Part shown: positions 1 to 14,854 of the stretch, one piece after another
How positions within the stretch are numbered: position 1 is the stretch's first letter
Layout: every line of letters starts with the position of its first letter
NCBI RefSeq assembly: GCF_040581485.1
Contig: NC_090128.1
Coordinates: 12,648,001-12,712,000, forward strand
From: Linepithema humile
Taxonomy: Eukaryota; Arthropoda; Insecta; Hymenoptera; Formicidae
Direction: 5' to 3'
Length of the DNA stretch: 64,000 nt
Notes under the pieces: model-generated
What the model was told of the DNA's origin: nothing
The model's database searches: none
Seen by the model: the letters and a program-made list of their open reading frames with translations, nothing else
Translations under genes and position numbers: made by a program

Positions 1-208
1 GACTCTTTATACGGCCCGACGCCTGTCAAATCTATCAAAATAATGAAAAACCAGTTATATGTGATTTATTGGTCATCTAAGTATATTGTATAAGCCAGGG
101 AGTACTGTACAATTTTATTAAATAATAACAAAAGCTAAAATATGCGATGTCAAATAAATTAAATCAGTTTCTATCAGTAAGGAACATATAAATCTCTGCT
201 CTATCACT

Positions 209-529
209 CTACTGCGATAATTGTCTCCTTTTTCCCAATTTCACCTCTTCTCCTAAAAAACGATTGGCACCATCTCTTTCAAATGTTTTATCAATAAAGA
301 GGAAATCTAACATTAACATGCAAATTAATAAAAAGAATTGGATTCCTTTAAATCGAGCATTTTTAGCGTTGACTAATACATTTTCTGTGAATCCTACGAC
401 ATTACGTGGCACGAAGGAAGAGTGATTCCAGCCGGTTATCTGTAATTTTCCATTTATTTTCGCGTTTGTTATAAATAAAGTGTGCACACATTCATTCATT
501 CTCGTAACAGTGACTTCATCACTGGTCAT
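209..529 (-). CDS. Unrecognised small ORF, possible membrane protein
   Basis: A 106-codon open frame runs from an ATG at 529 to a TAG at 209. I do not recognise the family. The N-terminal 60 residues are polar, residues about 62-80 form one hydrophobic stretch (QFFLLICMLMLDFLFI) that could be a membrane segment, and the C-terminus is basic. No splice acceptor is obvious just upstream; a nine-codon upstream ORF overlaps the ATG. AATAAA-like signals lie downstream on the minus strand near 115. It may be a single-exon gene, the last exon of a gene, or a chance ORF. Its hydrophobic segment and composition are the only positive evidence. Confidence 0.3.
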   Translation of the reverse strand: MTSDEVTVTRMNECVHTLFITNAKINGKLQITGWNHSSFVPRNVVGFTENVLVNAKNARFKGIQFFLLICMLMLDFLFIDKTFERDGANRFLGEEVKLGKRRQLSQ

Positions 530-539
530 ACTCCTTAAT

Positions 540-2288
540 TTTACGCATGAACCGCGGCGACTCGCTACGATCGAGTACGATTAGGTAACCGTGTCGGCCG
601 TCCGTCCGACAGGGCTGTACCCGCTATTTTTAAGTGCTTATTGATCACTCTGCATCATTGCTCGCTCTTAAGTATTCCGCAACTACAGCGACACTTTCGC
701 CGTTCTAAGAATAATTAATTATGGGCTTCCTGAGGGAGATGGTACAGTAAACTAGCGGCCAGAGAACTTGTGCCTCAACTAAGTAGCACCGCATGCTCGC
801 GCTTAGCGTACTGATGCCAACTATTGTCTTGAAATCTCTATTCTCTATTCGTGAAAATTTGACAGCGCTTCCGTCATTCGACAATTGATCGTTTTCAAGA
901 AATCTACCTGATTATAAAAAAAAAAAATCTGTGATGCTTTTCTCAGGGCAGTGTATTTCTCGAATGTCGAGGCAAGACAATAATAACATTATAAGATTCC
1001 TAATTTATTGATTCCTATGTAATTTTAATCGGCCTCAGACAACGCGAAAGTCACAGACACTCGAATGTCGTCTGAACGACATTTCATTGTACCGTTTTCC
1101 AGACGCTTGAGCAGATCTTGGACGTTTAACGGCGTCTGAGATTTTTACGCGATTCTACAAATCTACCGCTGAGTTAGGAGTTGCTATTTTCGCACTGCCG
1201 TTGTATCGCTGAGATTACCGCTAACACGCTGACCATCGCCGCAGACTTCGCGTTAATGCAACCGATCCTTTCTCACAATTTCCTAGCGGTAGTTAACGTG
1301 TTATTGAAGGTACGTTCCACTTGGCGATCGCAACGCTTGTGGAATCATTTTATCTTTGTTTTTCATCGAAAGTTAAAGAAAGATAGATAATGTTCACGAA
1401 CGTTGCGATCGCCAAGTAGAACTCAGCCTGAGTATTGAGCGATGACTATATTTACAATAATGCCTTATCTATTTCCGATGCCTCTTTTGTATCTCGTGTT
1501 TGTGTATATGCGCGTGGCTTCAAATCCAAAAACACATGCTCTCTTTTTGACGTTTGAAACATTTAAAAATCTACTTAAACGTCTCTAAAAGAATTGTAGT
1601 ATTTAAATTCCTAGAATTTATCTCTTGAATTTTTGCACTGTCTTAAGTTTCCTCGCGGATTTGGCAGTTTCCACTACTATATCAAGTTACGCTTTTGTTT
1701 GGATGCAAAAGCAACTTGAATAAAGAGTATACGTGTATACACTCTAAATGTATAAGTGTATGAACTGCACCCAATTCAACCCCTTCCCACGATCAATACT
1801 TTTTAAGTAAGCAATTTGAAACAGTTGTATTAATTATTAAGCTATGTTAACAATTATATTATTTATAATTAAAACGTTTATTTGTAATTAATTATACTTA
1901 ACAGTATCGATGGTAGGAAGAGGGTTAACGAGGCGAACGTTGACGCGAACGAAGCCTCGTTGACGCGGAGGAATATTGATGTGTTTGCTCTTAATAATTC
2001 TACATTTAGATAATACATTGTTAAGACGTAATTATTTGTCGTTTCTAATACCTAGCCTTGTCTCTTTCGCGCTCTCTATCTCTCCCTCTCATTTTCTCAT
2101 ACTTTCGCTCTCTCCTATTCACTCAATAAGGCGTGGACTCGTTGAGGTGGTTCCGTCGGTATCAAAATGTATCGTAATCCAAGTTCTCGGTATCACTGTC
2201 GATGCCCGAACAGAGTCGAGATCGAAGCGACGAGACTTCAAGACGACAATGACAACGATTGGCGATCAGATTGACAGACGGACAATTC
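540..2288. other. Intergenic region 3' of citrate synthase
   Basis: No convincing coding region. It contains the 109-nt hairpin at 1314-1422 (listed separately) and AT-rich DNA from about 1560 to 1910. The part just below 2289 should hold the 3' UTR of citrate synthase. Short open frames at 1181-1390 and 1976-2299 show no family resemblance. Confidence 0.5.
1314..1422. repeat. Long imperfect inverted repeat (hairpin), miRNA- or MITE-like
   Basis: Arms 1314-1335 and 1401-1422 are 22 bp with one mismatch (core CTTGGCGATCGCAACG). Pairing continues inward through GTG/CAC, CATT/AATG and TATCTTT/AAAGATA blocks, leaving a loop of about ten bases near 1364-1374. The whole 109 nt folds as one rod, the size and shape of an insect pre-miRNA, but a small foldback transposon would look the same. 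No clear target-site duplication is visible. Confidence 0.6.
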
Positions 2289-5200
2289 TTAAGCCTTGAC
2301 GGCCTTCATAAGGAGATCGGTGCTGAGGGATTTAGGCCTCTCGATGGGCAGTCCTAGAGCGCGATCCCACACCAGGGAAGCGAGCACGCCCAACGCACGC
2401 GACACTCCGAACAGCACCGTGTAGTAGTTCATCTCCTTCATGCCGTAGTACTGCAGCAGCACGCCCGAATGCGCGTCCACATTCGGCCACGGATTCTTCA
2501 CCTTGCCGGTCTCCAGCAGGACCGGCGGCACCACCTTGTACACTTGAGCGACCAGCTGTATAGAGAAGAAACATCGTTATCAAAATAACATAAATTTCAT
2601 CTCGACGATATACGGAAAAATATACAGAAAGAGTACGTGGAATGTTTTCCTTGAAATCGCCCGATATACAATTGTAATTGAAAGTACAACGTCGAATGGA
2701 ATAAAACATTTCAAGAGCAATCTTTCCGACTGTAATATTCTTAAATAAAAAAAGATATATTAAACCGATCTGTGCTTTAATTATCCTTCTCCTATTTCGT
2801 GCAAAAACTATCCAGAACATTCACCTTGAACAGCGGGTCATCCGGCAGATGTTTGAGCGCAAACTCCCTCTGGCAGGTGTACCTTGGGTCAGTCTTTCTG
2901 AGAACGGCGTGTCCGTAACCGGGCACAACCTGGCCGCTCTTCAGCGTGTTCCAGATAAATTCCTTGAGCTTGTCGTCGCTTGGGGCGTCGCCGACCTGGC
3001 CGCGCAGCTTCTCCAGCCAGACCAGCACTTCCTGATTGGCCAAACCGTGCAGCGGCCCGGCCAAACCGTTCATACCGGCGGCGAAGGACAGATACGGGTC
3101 CGACAAGGCGGATCCCACCAAGTGGGTGGTGTGCGCGGACACGTTACCTCCCTCGTGATCCGAATGGATCGTCAAGTAGAGACGCATCAGCTCGATGAAC
3201 TGCGCATTGTCGTAGCCAAGCATGTTGGCGAAGTTCCAGGACCAGTCCTTACCGCTGTCCACCGAGCCCAAGCCCTTGCCGCCCTTGTAGATGTTGCGGT
3301 AAATGGTGGCGGCCACCACCGGCAGCTTGGCGATCAGATTCATCGAGTCCTCGTACACGCTTTCCCAGTACTTGCTCTTGTGCACGCCCTTGTTGTACGC
3401 CCGGACGAACTCGCTGTCGCTATTCAACAGCGTGATCGCCGCGGAGAACTGCGTCATCGGGTGCAAAGACTTGGGGAAATTGTTGAGGGCCTTGACCACG
3501 TGGTCGGGCAGGGAACTCCTGGACGCCCATTCCTGCGAGATCGCTTTCACCTGCGCGTCCGTGGGCACGTCGCCGGTGATCAGCAGCCAGAAGAGGCCCT
3601 CCGGCAGCGGCTCGGCGCCGCCGGCCGCCTTCGGTAGGAGTTTCTGACACTCGGGGATCGACTTGCCGCGGAAGCGGATACCCTCCTCCGGATCGAGCAC
3701 TGAGGGCTCCCAAACGAGCCCCTTGATGCCGCGCATACCGCCGTACATCTACGAGCAGAGAAAAGTATATCAACTCTGAAGAATGAAAAGTGACTTTTAT
3801 GCGTAAATATTGAATTAAACTTTCTCTCATTATGTAAAATAACTTTGTTTATCCAGAAGAATTTTAGTTATCTTCAGGTTGTTTTAATTAATGTCTAAAT
3901 CACTCATTGATAAATGCAAGATCAATTCTATATATTGTATTATCGAGAACCTAGCTAAAGTATTTTCCAGTAATTAACATTAATAGCATTTTTACAGCTT
4001 AATCTATCCCAGATATTTGCAAAAAAGACGTGACAATGATATTAGCGTTAATTGATTGCGAAACAAGATTAGCTATAAATAAACATCACCCGCGACTCAT
4101 CCGATGATAATTAATCACCACGCGCTGCATTCAGTCGAAAAAAATACATTGCTTAATAATGCTGAAAAAAATCGCAAATGCCGATATTAATGCCGATAGA
4201 AATTGTCAATGCATGCTACGGTTATCACGATCACATAGTAAGCACGCGGTCCCGCGATCAATGCGTGGTATTTATCAGACATATATCATCTGAGTTCCAA
4301 CACAAAAAAATGACTCGTCATATCACACTGGGTCTTCCCCTTCCGTGCGAACGATCAGTCGAACGATCGTGTTCTTGAAATTCAGTAGCACAGACTTAAC
4401 TATTTTTTTTATGGATTATTGCAGTTAATTATAAATATTAATTACAATTAAAGAGAACAGTGATATTTTTCTCTTAATTTTCTTATTATAAAAAATGAAA
4501 GAAACTTATAAAAGTAAAATAAAAGTCGAATCAGTTTTCAAAATAATTAAAATAATGAATAACTAAATAAGAGACAACTTTTGTAACTATCCGATTAAAC
4601 TTCCGAGAATCTTATATATATATTCATTATTCAGAAAGAATATAACAATAAAATATATACCATGTCAACAGTGACTTCTCCGACTTTGGTGGATCCATGA
4701 TTTTTACGGAATGCTTTCACACGTTCCTGCTCCTTGGGAATCCTGTCGATGAGAACTTTCTTAAGATCCGTCGATGCATCGGTCAACTGACGTGAGAAAA
4801 CCGCCGATGTTATTTTCTGAAAGAAAGAAAAAAGTTATGTTAAAAGATTGTCGATACAAAATGCAGAACACATTAAAAATCGATTATCTCAGAAATAAAA
4901 ACAAATGAGACCTGTTTAAGTATTGTTAAATAACAATTAAAACATACAATTCCAACTATAAAATTATATAATTTTTAGAGTTTTCTACACATATCTAGTA
5001 TTTAATATACATAAATTTAATATTTTAGGTAGATTTTTAAAACTCTTTCTTAAATTATGTCTCAGTCTATAAATTTTTTATTTATCTTGTATTTTGACAA
5101 AATACGCCTTTCATACGCCTGACATAGAGTTATGTGAAAAATTCACGCCGGAAGACGCGCGCGCATTACGTAAAAGAGACAATTCGTTAACAATAGTACT

Positions 5201-8200
5201 GTCAATGGAGCACGCGAATGTTTCAGGCTCGTGCGCTAACAAATTACAAATGTCATAACTCTAAGATGACAGGAAACGATTCTTAAAAATAAGCTGTTCA
5301 AAATAAGTTGTGTAAAAACACAACTGCAATTTGTTATCGAAATTGACGTCTTATATCTTATAACAGAAGAATTTTATTTCAGATTTTATTATAATTTTTG
5401 AAAAAAAGATGCTATTCATATCTCAATACATTTTTCACGTTTCAATTTTCTCTTTATTTATTCCCGCAAAATTTGTTAAAAATTACAAATTTATGATTAA
5501 TTAAAAGATAATGTTTTAATTTCTCTTTGTCATCAAATCACATAAATTGATTGCCGTAAAAAATTTTTTCGACAGAATATGATAATTACGTTTGTATGTG
5601 CGGTATGTTACTCAAGAATTATACGGGAGATTACGTTTGTGTTAAACTTCTAATCAACCTTTGTGACGGGGAAAAAAAATCGTAAATCGTATCGTAAACA
5701 CGATACGCACCATCGAACGTCATGAGAACTCAGATAACAGCGAGGTCGTGTGGTCACACGTTGGAGGTCATTATCAAATGTGGAACGTGCCGCTTTCGCG
5801 GAAACGAAAAAATTTACCTTCCACGGTAACTCTCTCTCTCTCTCTCTTATCCTCTTTTATCCTCCGTAAAATATTAATTATCATTATCATTTGATCGAAT
5901 GTGATAAACCTCTAATTTCAAAGTAAATACGTAAGTTTAAGTACCCTGAAGGCGGCGTAAAATTTTGGGAAGCTTTATATGAACTATTGCGCATCTCAAT
6001 GCGTCAAGTATAAAAATTTGATAATAACGAATATAAATTAGTAGAGCAATGCTTCTAATAATAATACTAATATCAATAAAAGTAATTAAATACTATTAGA
6101 AATAAAAATAAATAATTTAAAAAATTGATAAAAAGAAATAAATTTATATATATATTTATTAATATAAGAAAAGAAATATGAAGACATGAATGGATATAAT
6201 GTAATCGGAACGTATGGAAGCACGCGTGTTCAAGTGCTTGGACACTGGTGAGCCTCGTGACTTCGATTCCGGCATATTCACCAGATATGGAGATCCGAGA
6301 TGATATGTTTTATATCTGTTTCTCCAAGTAAAGCAAAAGACGCGTGATACACTCGTCTCGGTTTTATCTACATTTCATCGGACGTCACGTAAGAATTTTT
6401 TTCAAAAAAACAAAATTTTCTCACAAAACGACAGAGCTGCTTTGACGCGTGTATATACTTGACGTATACTTTACGAACACCTGACGACACTTTGCATATA
6501 ATTAACTCAAGGTGAAGCGCCAAGCGTCAAGAAGCAATGTCGAGAAGTTACGGTAAGCAATACGCTTTTTTAATTCAAAGCGCAGATTCAAAATTTTAAT
6601 TAATAGTGAATGTTTCATAATTATTCTAACAGTGAATATCTTCAAGATTTTAAGAAACAATACGAAAATTTTTATATATATTACACTTTTCATAAGAGAC
6701 AAATTTTTACGTAATTGTAAATAATAAATATTTCAATAATTAACAGTCTGACGGTGCTAAAGTGTCATGTAGACATAATTTCTAACAATAAGTAAAAAAA
6801 TACCGATGAAGGCGAAAGTACTTGTATAAAACGTGCGATTGTTAAAATGTTAAATAAAGCATACATTTAAAAATTATTATATAATGTTAAATAACTCGGC
6901 AGAATGGTTACATTAAAAATTACATGTAAAATTTACATTGTAAATTATCGATTTTATCTTAAAAATTACCGGCTTGTTATTGAAAGTCTACGGAAGCGCA
7001 GTGTTGAAGCGCGTTTTTTCTTCCATTAGTTTTAATTTTTCTTTTTCTATAATTTTCTTTGTTATATATGTATATCTTTCACAATTGCAGTGCAATAAAA
7101 CTTTAATTAAAAAATGTATAACATTGCATAACATTGAAAATTATTTGACGAGGCTCATATTTAACGTGATGAAACAAAAAAAAAAAGAAATGAGAACGCT
7201 GACGCGAAGTTATTTAGCTTAAAAAACAAGTTGGAAAGGAAATGCAAATTTACGCAAAGCGCGGAACAAAGTCAAGAAGAGAACAGAAAATAACACAATG
7301 CGAAATAGCATATTCAAATTCGTAGGAAACCGTAGATGAATTTAAATTACATTTAAATAATCGTAAGAGAAAAAAACATTCTTAAAATTGACAAAAAAGA
7401 AGCAAAGTATGCCTTTTGTCGCTTATCATCGCGGTGCACCTTTAAATTCGAGGATCTTAGTTCAAAGATCGTTCAAAGATCGTCGCGCGTTCTTATCATC
7501 CGTCCGATAACGCACGCTATCTGCAATTTTTATATAAGCACGTGGTAATGCGCACGAGGGCATGATTTAACGAAACCTGCACTCGAATGCAATCCGCGAC
7601 CTTGACCTTCATACAACTCGAAAATCGATGCAACATGTCAATCGATCTATTGTATTTTTTGTCAGCTTGATTAAATTGGACCAAAATTTAATCAAGCTCG
7701 ATGTAAAAAAAAGATGTAAGCAAAATGTGAAAAAAATTGTAAAAATATAATTTTTAAATAAAAATTTTTTTTTTCTTTGTGAATGTCGCATAATTTGGTA
7801 TTGTAATCTTTTGAAGAATAATGTATAAAGCGCGATAAATATGCAAGCAATATTTTTTCACTTTGAATGGCTAAATGAGAACATTGTTATTGATGGAAAA
7901 TCTGGGAAGCGAGCCAGTGACGCGGCTAAAAATAAAAGGACTTCGACTTGTCGAGCAATTCGGGTTACCGTGCACGATGTTAACATGATAAGAGTATCGA
8001 TGCCAACGTATCAGAATTTCCAATGTCCTTTTTTTTAGACACAATCATTTTTATAGCAATAGAAATATATATAAAATTATTCAAATCTCTAGAAGCATAA
8101 AAAAAAAGATAATACAGTTCTTAGTAATAAAAAATAAATAAATGATAACAATAATATAACAACTTTAATAATAATTTTTATCGTTTGTGATAAATTAGAG

Positions 8201-11200
8201 ATAACAATCTTAATAACCTTCAAATTCCAATTTTAATCCCTTTAATCCTTAACTTGAGTATGTGTCGAAAATGTATTAATACAATTTCCTGTTTTTGTAT
8301 CGCAAAAGTGCTTATCGATTAATCAAGATTCGATTTCGCTTAGATCGCGAGAGCAGCAGATTGATTGGATAACAATTATAAGATCCTCGGTCTTCAAGGG
8401 TCAATCATGCTCATAGTAAATGTGATTTAAAATGCGCAATTGACCTATCGACCTGGTGACAATTGTAATCATTTTAGAAGCGGCACTTTAGTTTGCGACA
8501 CTTAAGTATGTGAGTATAAAAATGTCTAAAAAAATAATACATTTATTAATTTCATGCTAATAGAATAGAAAGCCAAGCTCCACCTATTTATTTAATAATG
8601 GAATTTAATTAATATTTTATTTTGTAATCGTATTATCATTTTATTTTGTTATTATGGGTTTCATATTCATTTATGTCATTTAATTATTTTTTTATTGACC
8701 ACTAATGACAGAAAATATTTCATATCGAAGCTCGCTAATCAGTTCAATTTGATAACGAAGCATGCGTTAAGCGAAATGCGAGCGGCATCACTCTCGGTAT
8801 GCAACGCGAGATTCATATCGTGTTAAATACGAACTACGGGTATGATATCAATGTTTATCACGTGGGAAGCAATCGCGAATAAACGCGAGCTAAATTTCGT
8901 GTTGCACACAGTTTGTGTTTCGATAACAGCCTGTAGCACGTATAAAAAATAATTTAGAAATCTATAAGAATAATACTAAGATTTAATAAATAATTTCTCT
9001 CCAATATACAGCCTTTTGCAGAAAATATCGCACGACATAATATAGAAAAATTCAAAAAGATGTATTGGCTAGACTCGAATGATAGCGGCTGATAAGATTT
9101 TTAATGAATCTGGATCTTCATGGCGCGTGATATCCAAGTTTAATAGAGCGGAGGCAAAGTTCATTATGTAACTTCTTGAGTGCAAATTATATGGTCATGT
9201 AATTATAAAATCATATGGAGTGCATCTTTTTGTAATTAATAATTTGTTTATTAAAATCATCTTTTAAGTCTCCAAATTCATATCAATTTTTTTATTGCAC
9301 TCTCTATGCACAACATATAACATGAAAATATAATCTACATCGCGTTTAAAAAATAAACGGTGTGTATTAAAATATATTAAAATAATATCAATTACTAAAT
9401 TAATAATATAATATAATAGTATTAATTATTATTTTCCTTCAATTTTATGCTTTTCGGTTATCAAGCCCGTAGTAACTTATCAAAAAAATCGCACATTAAA
9501 ACACTTCATTACACTGCTCAGTAAATCACATTCTAATGTTTTAATTATATGTAAATATATCTCTTATAATAAATGTAAACCTTCACCTCAATCGTCTGTC
9601 GGAAGCCGGATGATAAGAATTGCACTCTCGCATACACATGTAAATGCTCTGTGATCGCGTTATCATGTCGCCAACATATAGCGAAAATAATTTCACAGTT
9701 TTCCCTTTTCATACATATTGATCGGTGAAGAAATTATGAAAATTAATATTCCAAAAGTCTAGCACTAAACCGTCTAAAAAGAGACAAAGCTTTTCATGTG
9801 AAAACAATTCTACGAGCGATATAGATTTTGCATGCTTGAGAGTTCCATAATTTTCCAAGCGTTGCCAAATAAATTTTTATATATAGGTTTAAAATAAATT
9901 TGTTCATTGCATAATCTTCCTAATGTTTTCTACTCAAATTTATAGAAAAAGAATTTAGGACCACTTAAGCTTCAAACATTAAATTTGACAAAATACTAAA
10001 AGCAATTAAAAACAAATTCTCGAAAAAATATATTTAACAAAAATGTTTGAAGTCTCAATAAAATTCTCTAAGAATTCCAGATTTTCCAAGTTTTTCTCAA
10101 CAATAAACACTCGTAGGAATAACGTGCATAAAGTTCTCTTTTTTCATTTATTACGTCAGTAGGCGTAATTACATCGCTACAGATCGTAGTGGTGATTGTG
10201 TTGGCTGCCAATGATAAATCACATAACGCACATATCGATGACGAAACGATCGCCGCGGGCAGATTTTCCAGTCGACTGCGCTCTTTATCGTCGGGAAAGG
10301 CGACGGATCATCGTCCGGCATATATTAGCTGATACATCGACACATTTGACGTCATTTTAAGCCGTTACTTCTTACACCGTGACTCATGATTAATTTCTTT
10401 CGCGCGCATAAAACGCATCCGATCGTAAAAGTCTTATTGTCGTCATGAAACAAGAGGGAGCGCTATCGTCAGATAAAGAATATTCACTGATTCGCTGATT
10501 GCGAGTATTCCATGACCTTATAACACACTTTTTGCAAGAACAAAATTGTTCGTTTTAAGTTAAAATCAAGCATGATTAAAATAATACATAAAAGGCAATC
10601 TGTTTAAAATTATTATCATTATCATTATATTTGACTATAAAATAATGGTAGCTTAATAATGCTTCGTTGATAGCATAAGCTATTAAATTAAAAAATTCAT
10701 AATTTGTTAATATTTCTTTTCCGTAATTGTCAGTTATTAAAAAAAACATAACATTCTTGCTCTATTAAGTATTGTCATTATGTAACAGAATTTGCAATTG
10801 TGCACGTCAATTCAGTTATACAAACCACCATGAAGCGCGATTCAATTAGCGGAAAATGCACTACCCTCGCGGTAATCGATATATCGCTCTTTTCACGAGA
10901 ACGTATCCCGCTATTTCGGGATTAATCGACCATCGCGTTCGCTGCATTCTTTATGAAAGCTATGCGATTCGGTCTGTTTGCTCGACTAACAGTCGATTGC
11001 TCCGTTTTTCCTCGTCAACCCTCTCGTCGTATATTAAATTATTCCTTCGAGGTCACCGATAAATGAGGTAAATATATCTGAATTGCGACATGCGTTTTAT
11101 CTAACAATAAATTAGCATTCGTTAGCAATAACACGTTTCAAATAAGCACATTTTTGTGTAGCCGTGTATGTTCAAGTGTAATAAAAGAAGTAATAATACA

Positions 11201-14200
11201 GCATGAGATAAATGTGTATGAGTTAAAATGCACATAATTAAAATCTTGAAAAAAGTTCCTAAAAATATTATACAATAAAATAAATTTCCCACGCATAAAA
11301 TTTCTAGAGTCGAATTTCAAAGTAAAATTAAGCTTTTTTTCATGTAAATTTAAAGTAAATTTGCTTATTGTGTGAACTTTTTAATGTTTCTTATTTATAT
11401 TCATTAAAACAAATTAAGAATCATTCAAGCTTGAAATGTTAAATTTAAGAAAGCAATAAAAAGAACTGAAAAAAGTCGATTAAAAAATAAAAGTTAAATT
11501 ATCAAAGAGAGATATTTTCAGTAAAAGTTCACGAGTCTTAATAAAATCCTCTAAACATTTCGTTTTTTTTTTTTTTTTTTTTTTTCTTTTTTTTCTTTTT
11601 TTTCTTTTGGTAAAAAAAATGAGTAGTTTTTTCAGGTAGTAAACCTTGTAGCATATTCAGTATGATAATATTAACACACACACACGTAAAAATATGAACT
11701 TTTACAAATTTACATATATTGCGATAACTTCATTTAAATTAAAAAAAAAATAAAAATCTTAAATATTAAAAAAATATTAAATATTAAAAATATTAAAAAT
11801 GTTCTTTATATTAAAAATTAGTACTAAACATTCTAATTGATTCCTTTTATTTAAAAACTATATTAGCGAGTATTTCCGCTCCACACTGCGCATGAAACCT
11901 AAAAGCCAAGCACCGAATTGAGAAATGGAATCATCATTTAAGATGATCACTTAACCGGTTACGACATACATTCGTACGAAAAGATCGCGCCAGAAACAAA
12001 AGTGGAAGAATCGAGGCAATCTTAACCGGTCTACCAAACAAGGTCATAAATCCTTTCTCTATTGAGGTTTGAATTCTTTCTCTTCGTCAAAACTCGGTGA
12101 CCCGCATAATACGACGCAAGAGCTCCTTTGTTTTAAAAACAATCGTGTCTTTAATTATTAAAAAATAAACAAATTAAAACAAAAAATAAGTAAACAAGAA
12201 AATGCTAACAATCAAGTAAGCGTCTAAATTTTTGAAAAATTTTATGTAATTAAAAATTAATAAAACTAATCACAAATTTTTGTTTTGTTGTCTTGTGATG
12301 CATGTGAAAAATATGAAAATCGTTGACGTAAAACAAAAAAATCATTCTCGCGTTAATTCACTTTGAAGGTTCGATCTTTGATAAAAGGCGATTATCTGTG
12401 TCTACAATCGTTTCTTTGGCGATTGTGAACAAATACTAGTTTGTCCCGTAAAAAAGCTCTTTCCACACTGCACCATCGAATCCACTGGCTCGGATTCGTG
12501 GCCTTTCTATCGTGTTGAACGGTTTCTATCTTCCCCGTTCTTAGAATCGCATTCTAGGTCGCATGATAGCAACGTAATAGAATTCTCAACGCGAAACAAA
12601 TTATTATATCTGCTCGCAATCAGTTTAATCTCCTCGTGCTTGATCTACAAAATTGCCCAGACACGTAATTCACTTATGACGCGTCAACATTGTTTCTACA
12701 TTTTATACGAACTAAATTATTTTATTCCAACAAAAAATTTTCCTTATCGTGTTGTGTTATAATAGAAAAAATGTTAAATAAAAATATAATAATTCTACAT
12801 TTTTATATCTGCAATAAGATAAAATTTCAATGCTAGAAATTTTGTTCTCAATGATAAGTGCAGAAGTAAGATCCAAAGATAATGAATAAATCACGCTATT
12901 GACAAAATCAATAAGATAACTGACTTGGTTAGTTAACTTTATGGAAAGAGTTCGGTACAATTGCTGTTTAATCAGATCAATAAAATATTAACGATATATT
13001 TGATTAATAATCAGCGAACCAGAGATATGATAACGCTTTCGTTATCGTCAATTACGTACTTTGCTCTCATAAAAGATACTATCAGCTGGAAATACTCTCG
13101 CCACCCTCACGATTACCTAATTGATCTCGCGCCTTATAATCAAACGGCGCTAAAGCGAGCAGCACGACGAGAAATGTTCAGGATGTCGCTCTTTATGAAT
13201 TTTAAAGCGCGCGTTTCATACATCAAATAAATTGAATTTAATCTAAATTTGTATTAAATTTTCAACATTGAATTTTTGTACAAATTCTAAACTGAAAATT
13301 AAATATAAAAAAATTCTCATGGCATCGTAATCATAATATGATAGAAATTTTTAGATTACATAATATTTAACAAAAATATGTAATATTATTTGTAGAAAAG
13401 AGTAAACAATATTTTAGATTAAAATGTATAATTAAAAATTGAATATTTTAAAATATTGATGATTAATTCTTCCACCAAAAATATTTCTAATAAATATAAA
13501 AGTTTAAAACGCGTGAAATGGAAAATGTTGACAAGAAAATAAATATAGATATTTCAGAAAGACATTATTAAAAATGTTACGTAAGTGAAAATAATAAAAT
13601 TAAGTAAGTAAGCAAAAAAGACACGTGAGACTGTTGGAATGTACTTTTTTATCATTTGTACAAACACATTTTGCAATATTAAGTAAGCAACGCTAAAGTA
13701 AGAGTACAATTTTGGGCGATCATCGTTAACAATCTTAAAAGCAGTAAATATAATATAAAATTTTACTTGAGAAAATATATGTTAATATTTAACCGCCTTC
13801 CAAGACCGAAGTAAGATTTTTATAACCAAATAACACCTTCAGTATTGCTGATATTTGCATTGCAATTTTATATATATATATATAAAAAAATATTAGAGTA
13901 CAAAAGAAAAATATTTTTAAAATTACACAAATATACACATACGCGATTGCAACTTTATTACACAACATTAAAGTATCGACTAATTAGTAATCTTTAATTA
14001 ATATGTCTCCGTTAATTCGCGACGAGGATCGACTGACCGCGATTTGCTTACAGCGCGAGTAACCCACTCTCTCTATCTCTTTCTCTCTAATGTTTTTAAT
14101 TTTAAAACTATGATATAACTGAGAGCGTTCAAAATAACATTCGTGGTAGTCTCGAATTCTAATTGCTATTCGAAACACCCTGCAAAATCTCAACGTGGCA

Positions 14201-14804
14201 AATAAACTTCTAAAATTTTATTTAAAATAATTAAAAATCTTTTTAATTTCCTTAAAATACCAATTATCGACCTTCTTTTCAGAAAACTCAGCATTAAAAA
14301 TTACCACCGAACATTATTCGTGTGTATTTGTGAGAAAATCCTTTGACATGGCTCGCCTAGAGAATAGAATGGTAATTCACAAGAGAAAAAAAGGCTGCCT
14401 TGCGAAACGTTGCGATGGTAATGAAACGTGTTTGGAGTTAGGTCAAAAGAAGAAATGACAAATACGGCTTAGAAATAAAAGAATTGCCCCTGAAATAGAT
14501 TTCGTTACGCGACAGGACCGTCATGTGTCGTCGTTAGGTAACAGATGAGATGTATATACAATCGCGCGGCGAGAAAACTCCGCGACTCTGCCAAGAATCG
14601 TGATATAATAAATTCACAAATACTCTTGAGCCTCGTGATTTTTTCCACTACGTTACATTAATATAATTAGTATAATAGTTTGTGGAATTATATTGCTATA
14701 AAAATATTTCGCGATATGTGGTTTTAGGATAGTGCGATAGCAAAATATTTGATTATCGCCTAAGCGATCGCTTAGGCAGCCTTGAAATTAATCAATCGCA
14801 TTGA

Positions 14805-14854
<50 letters not shown>

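Noticed and set aside
2849..3637. 262-codon open frame opposite citrate synthase exon 3
   Set aside because: Mirror frame of a GC-rich conserved exon; no family resemblance, and the minus strand gives an intact citrate synthase.
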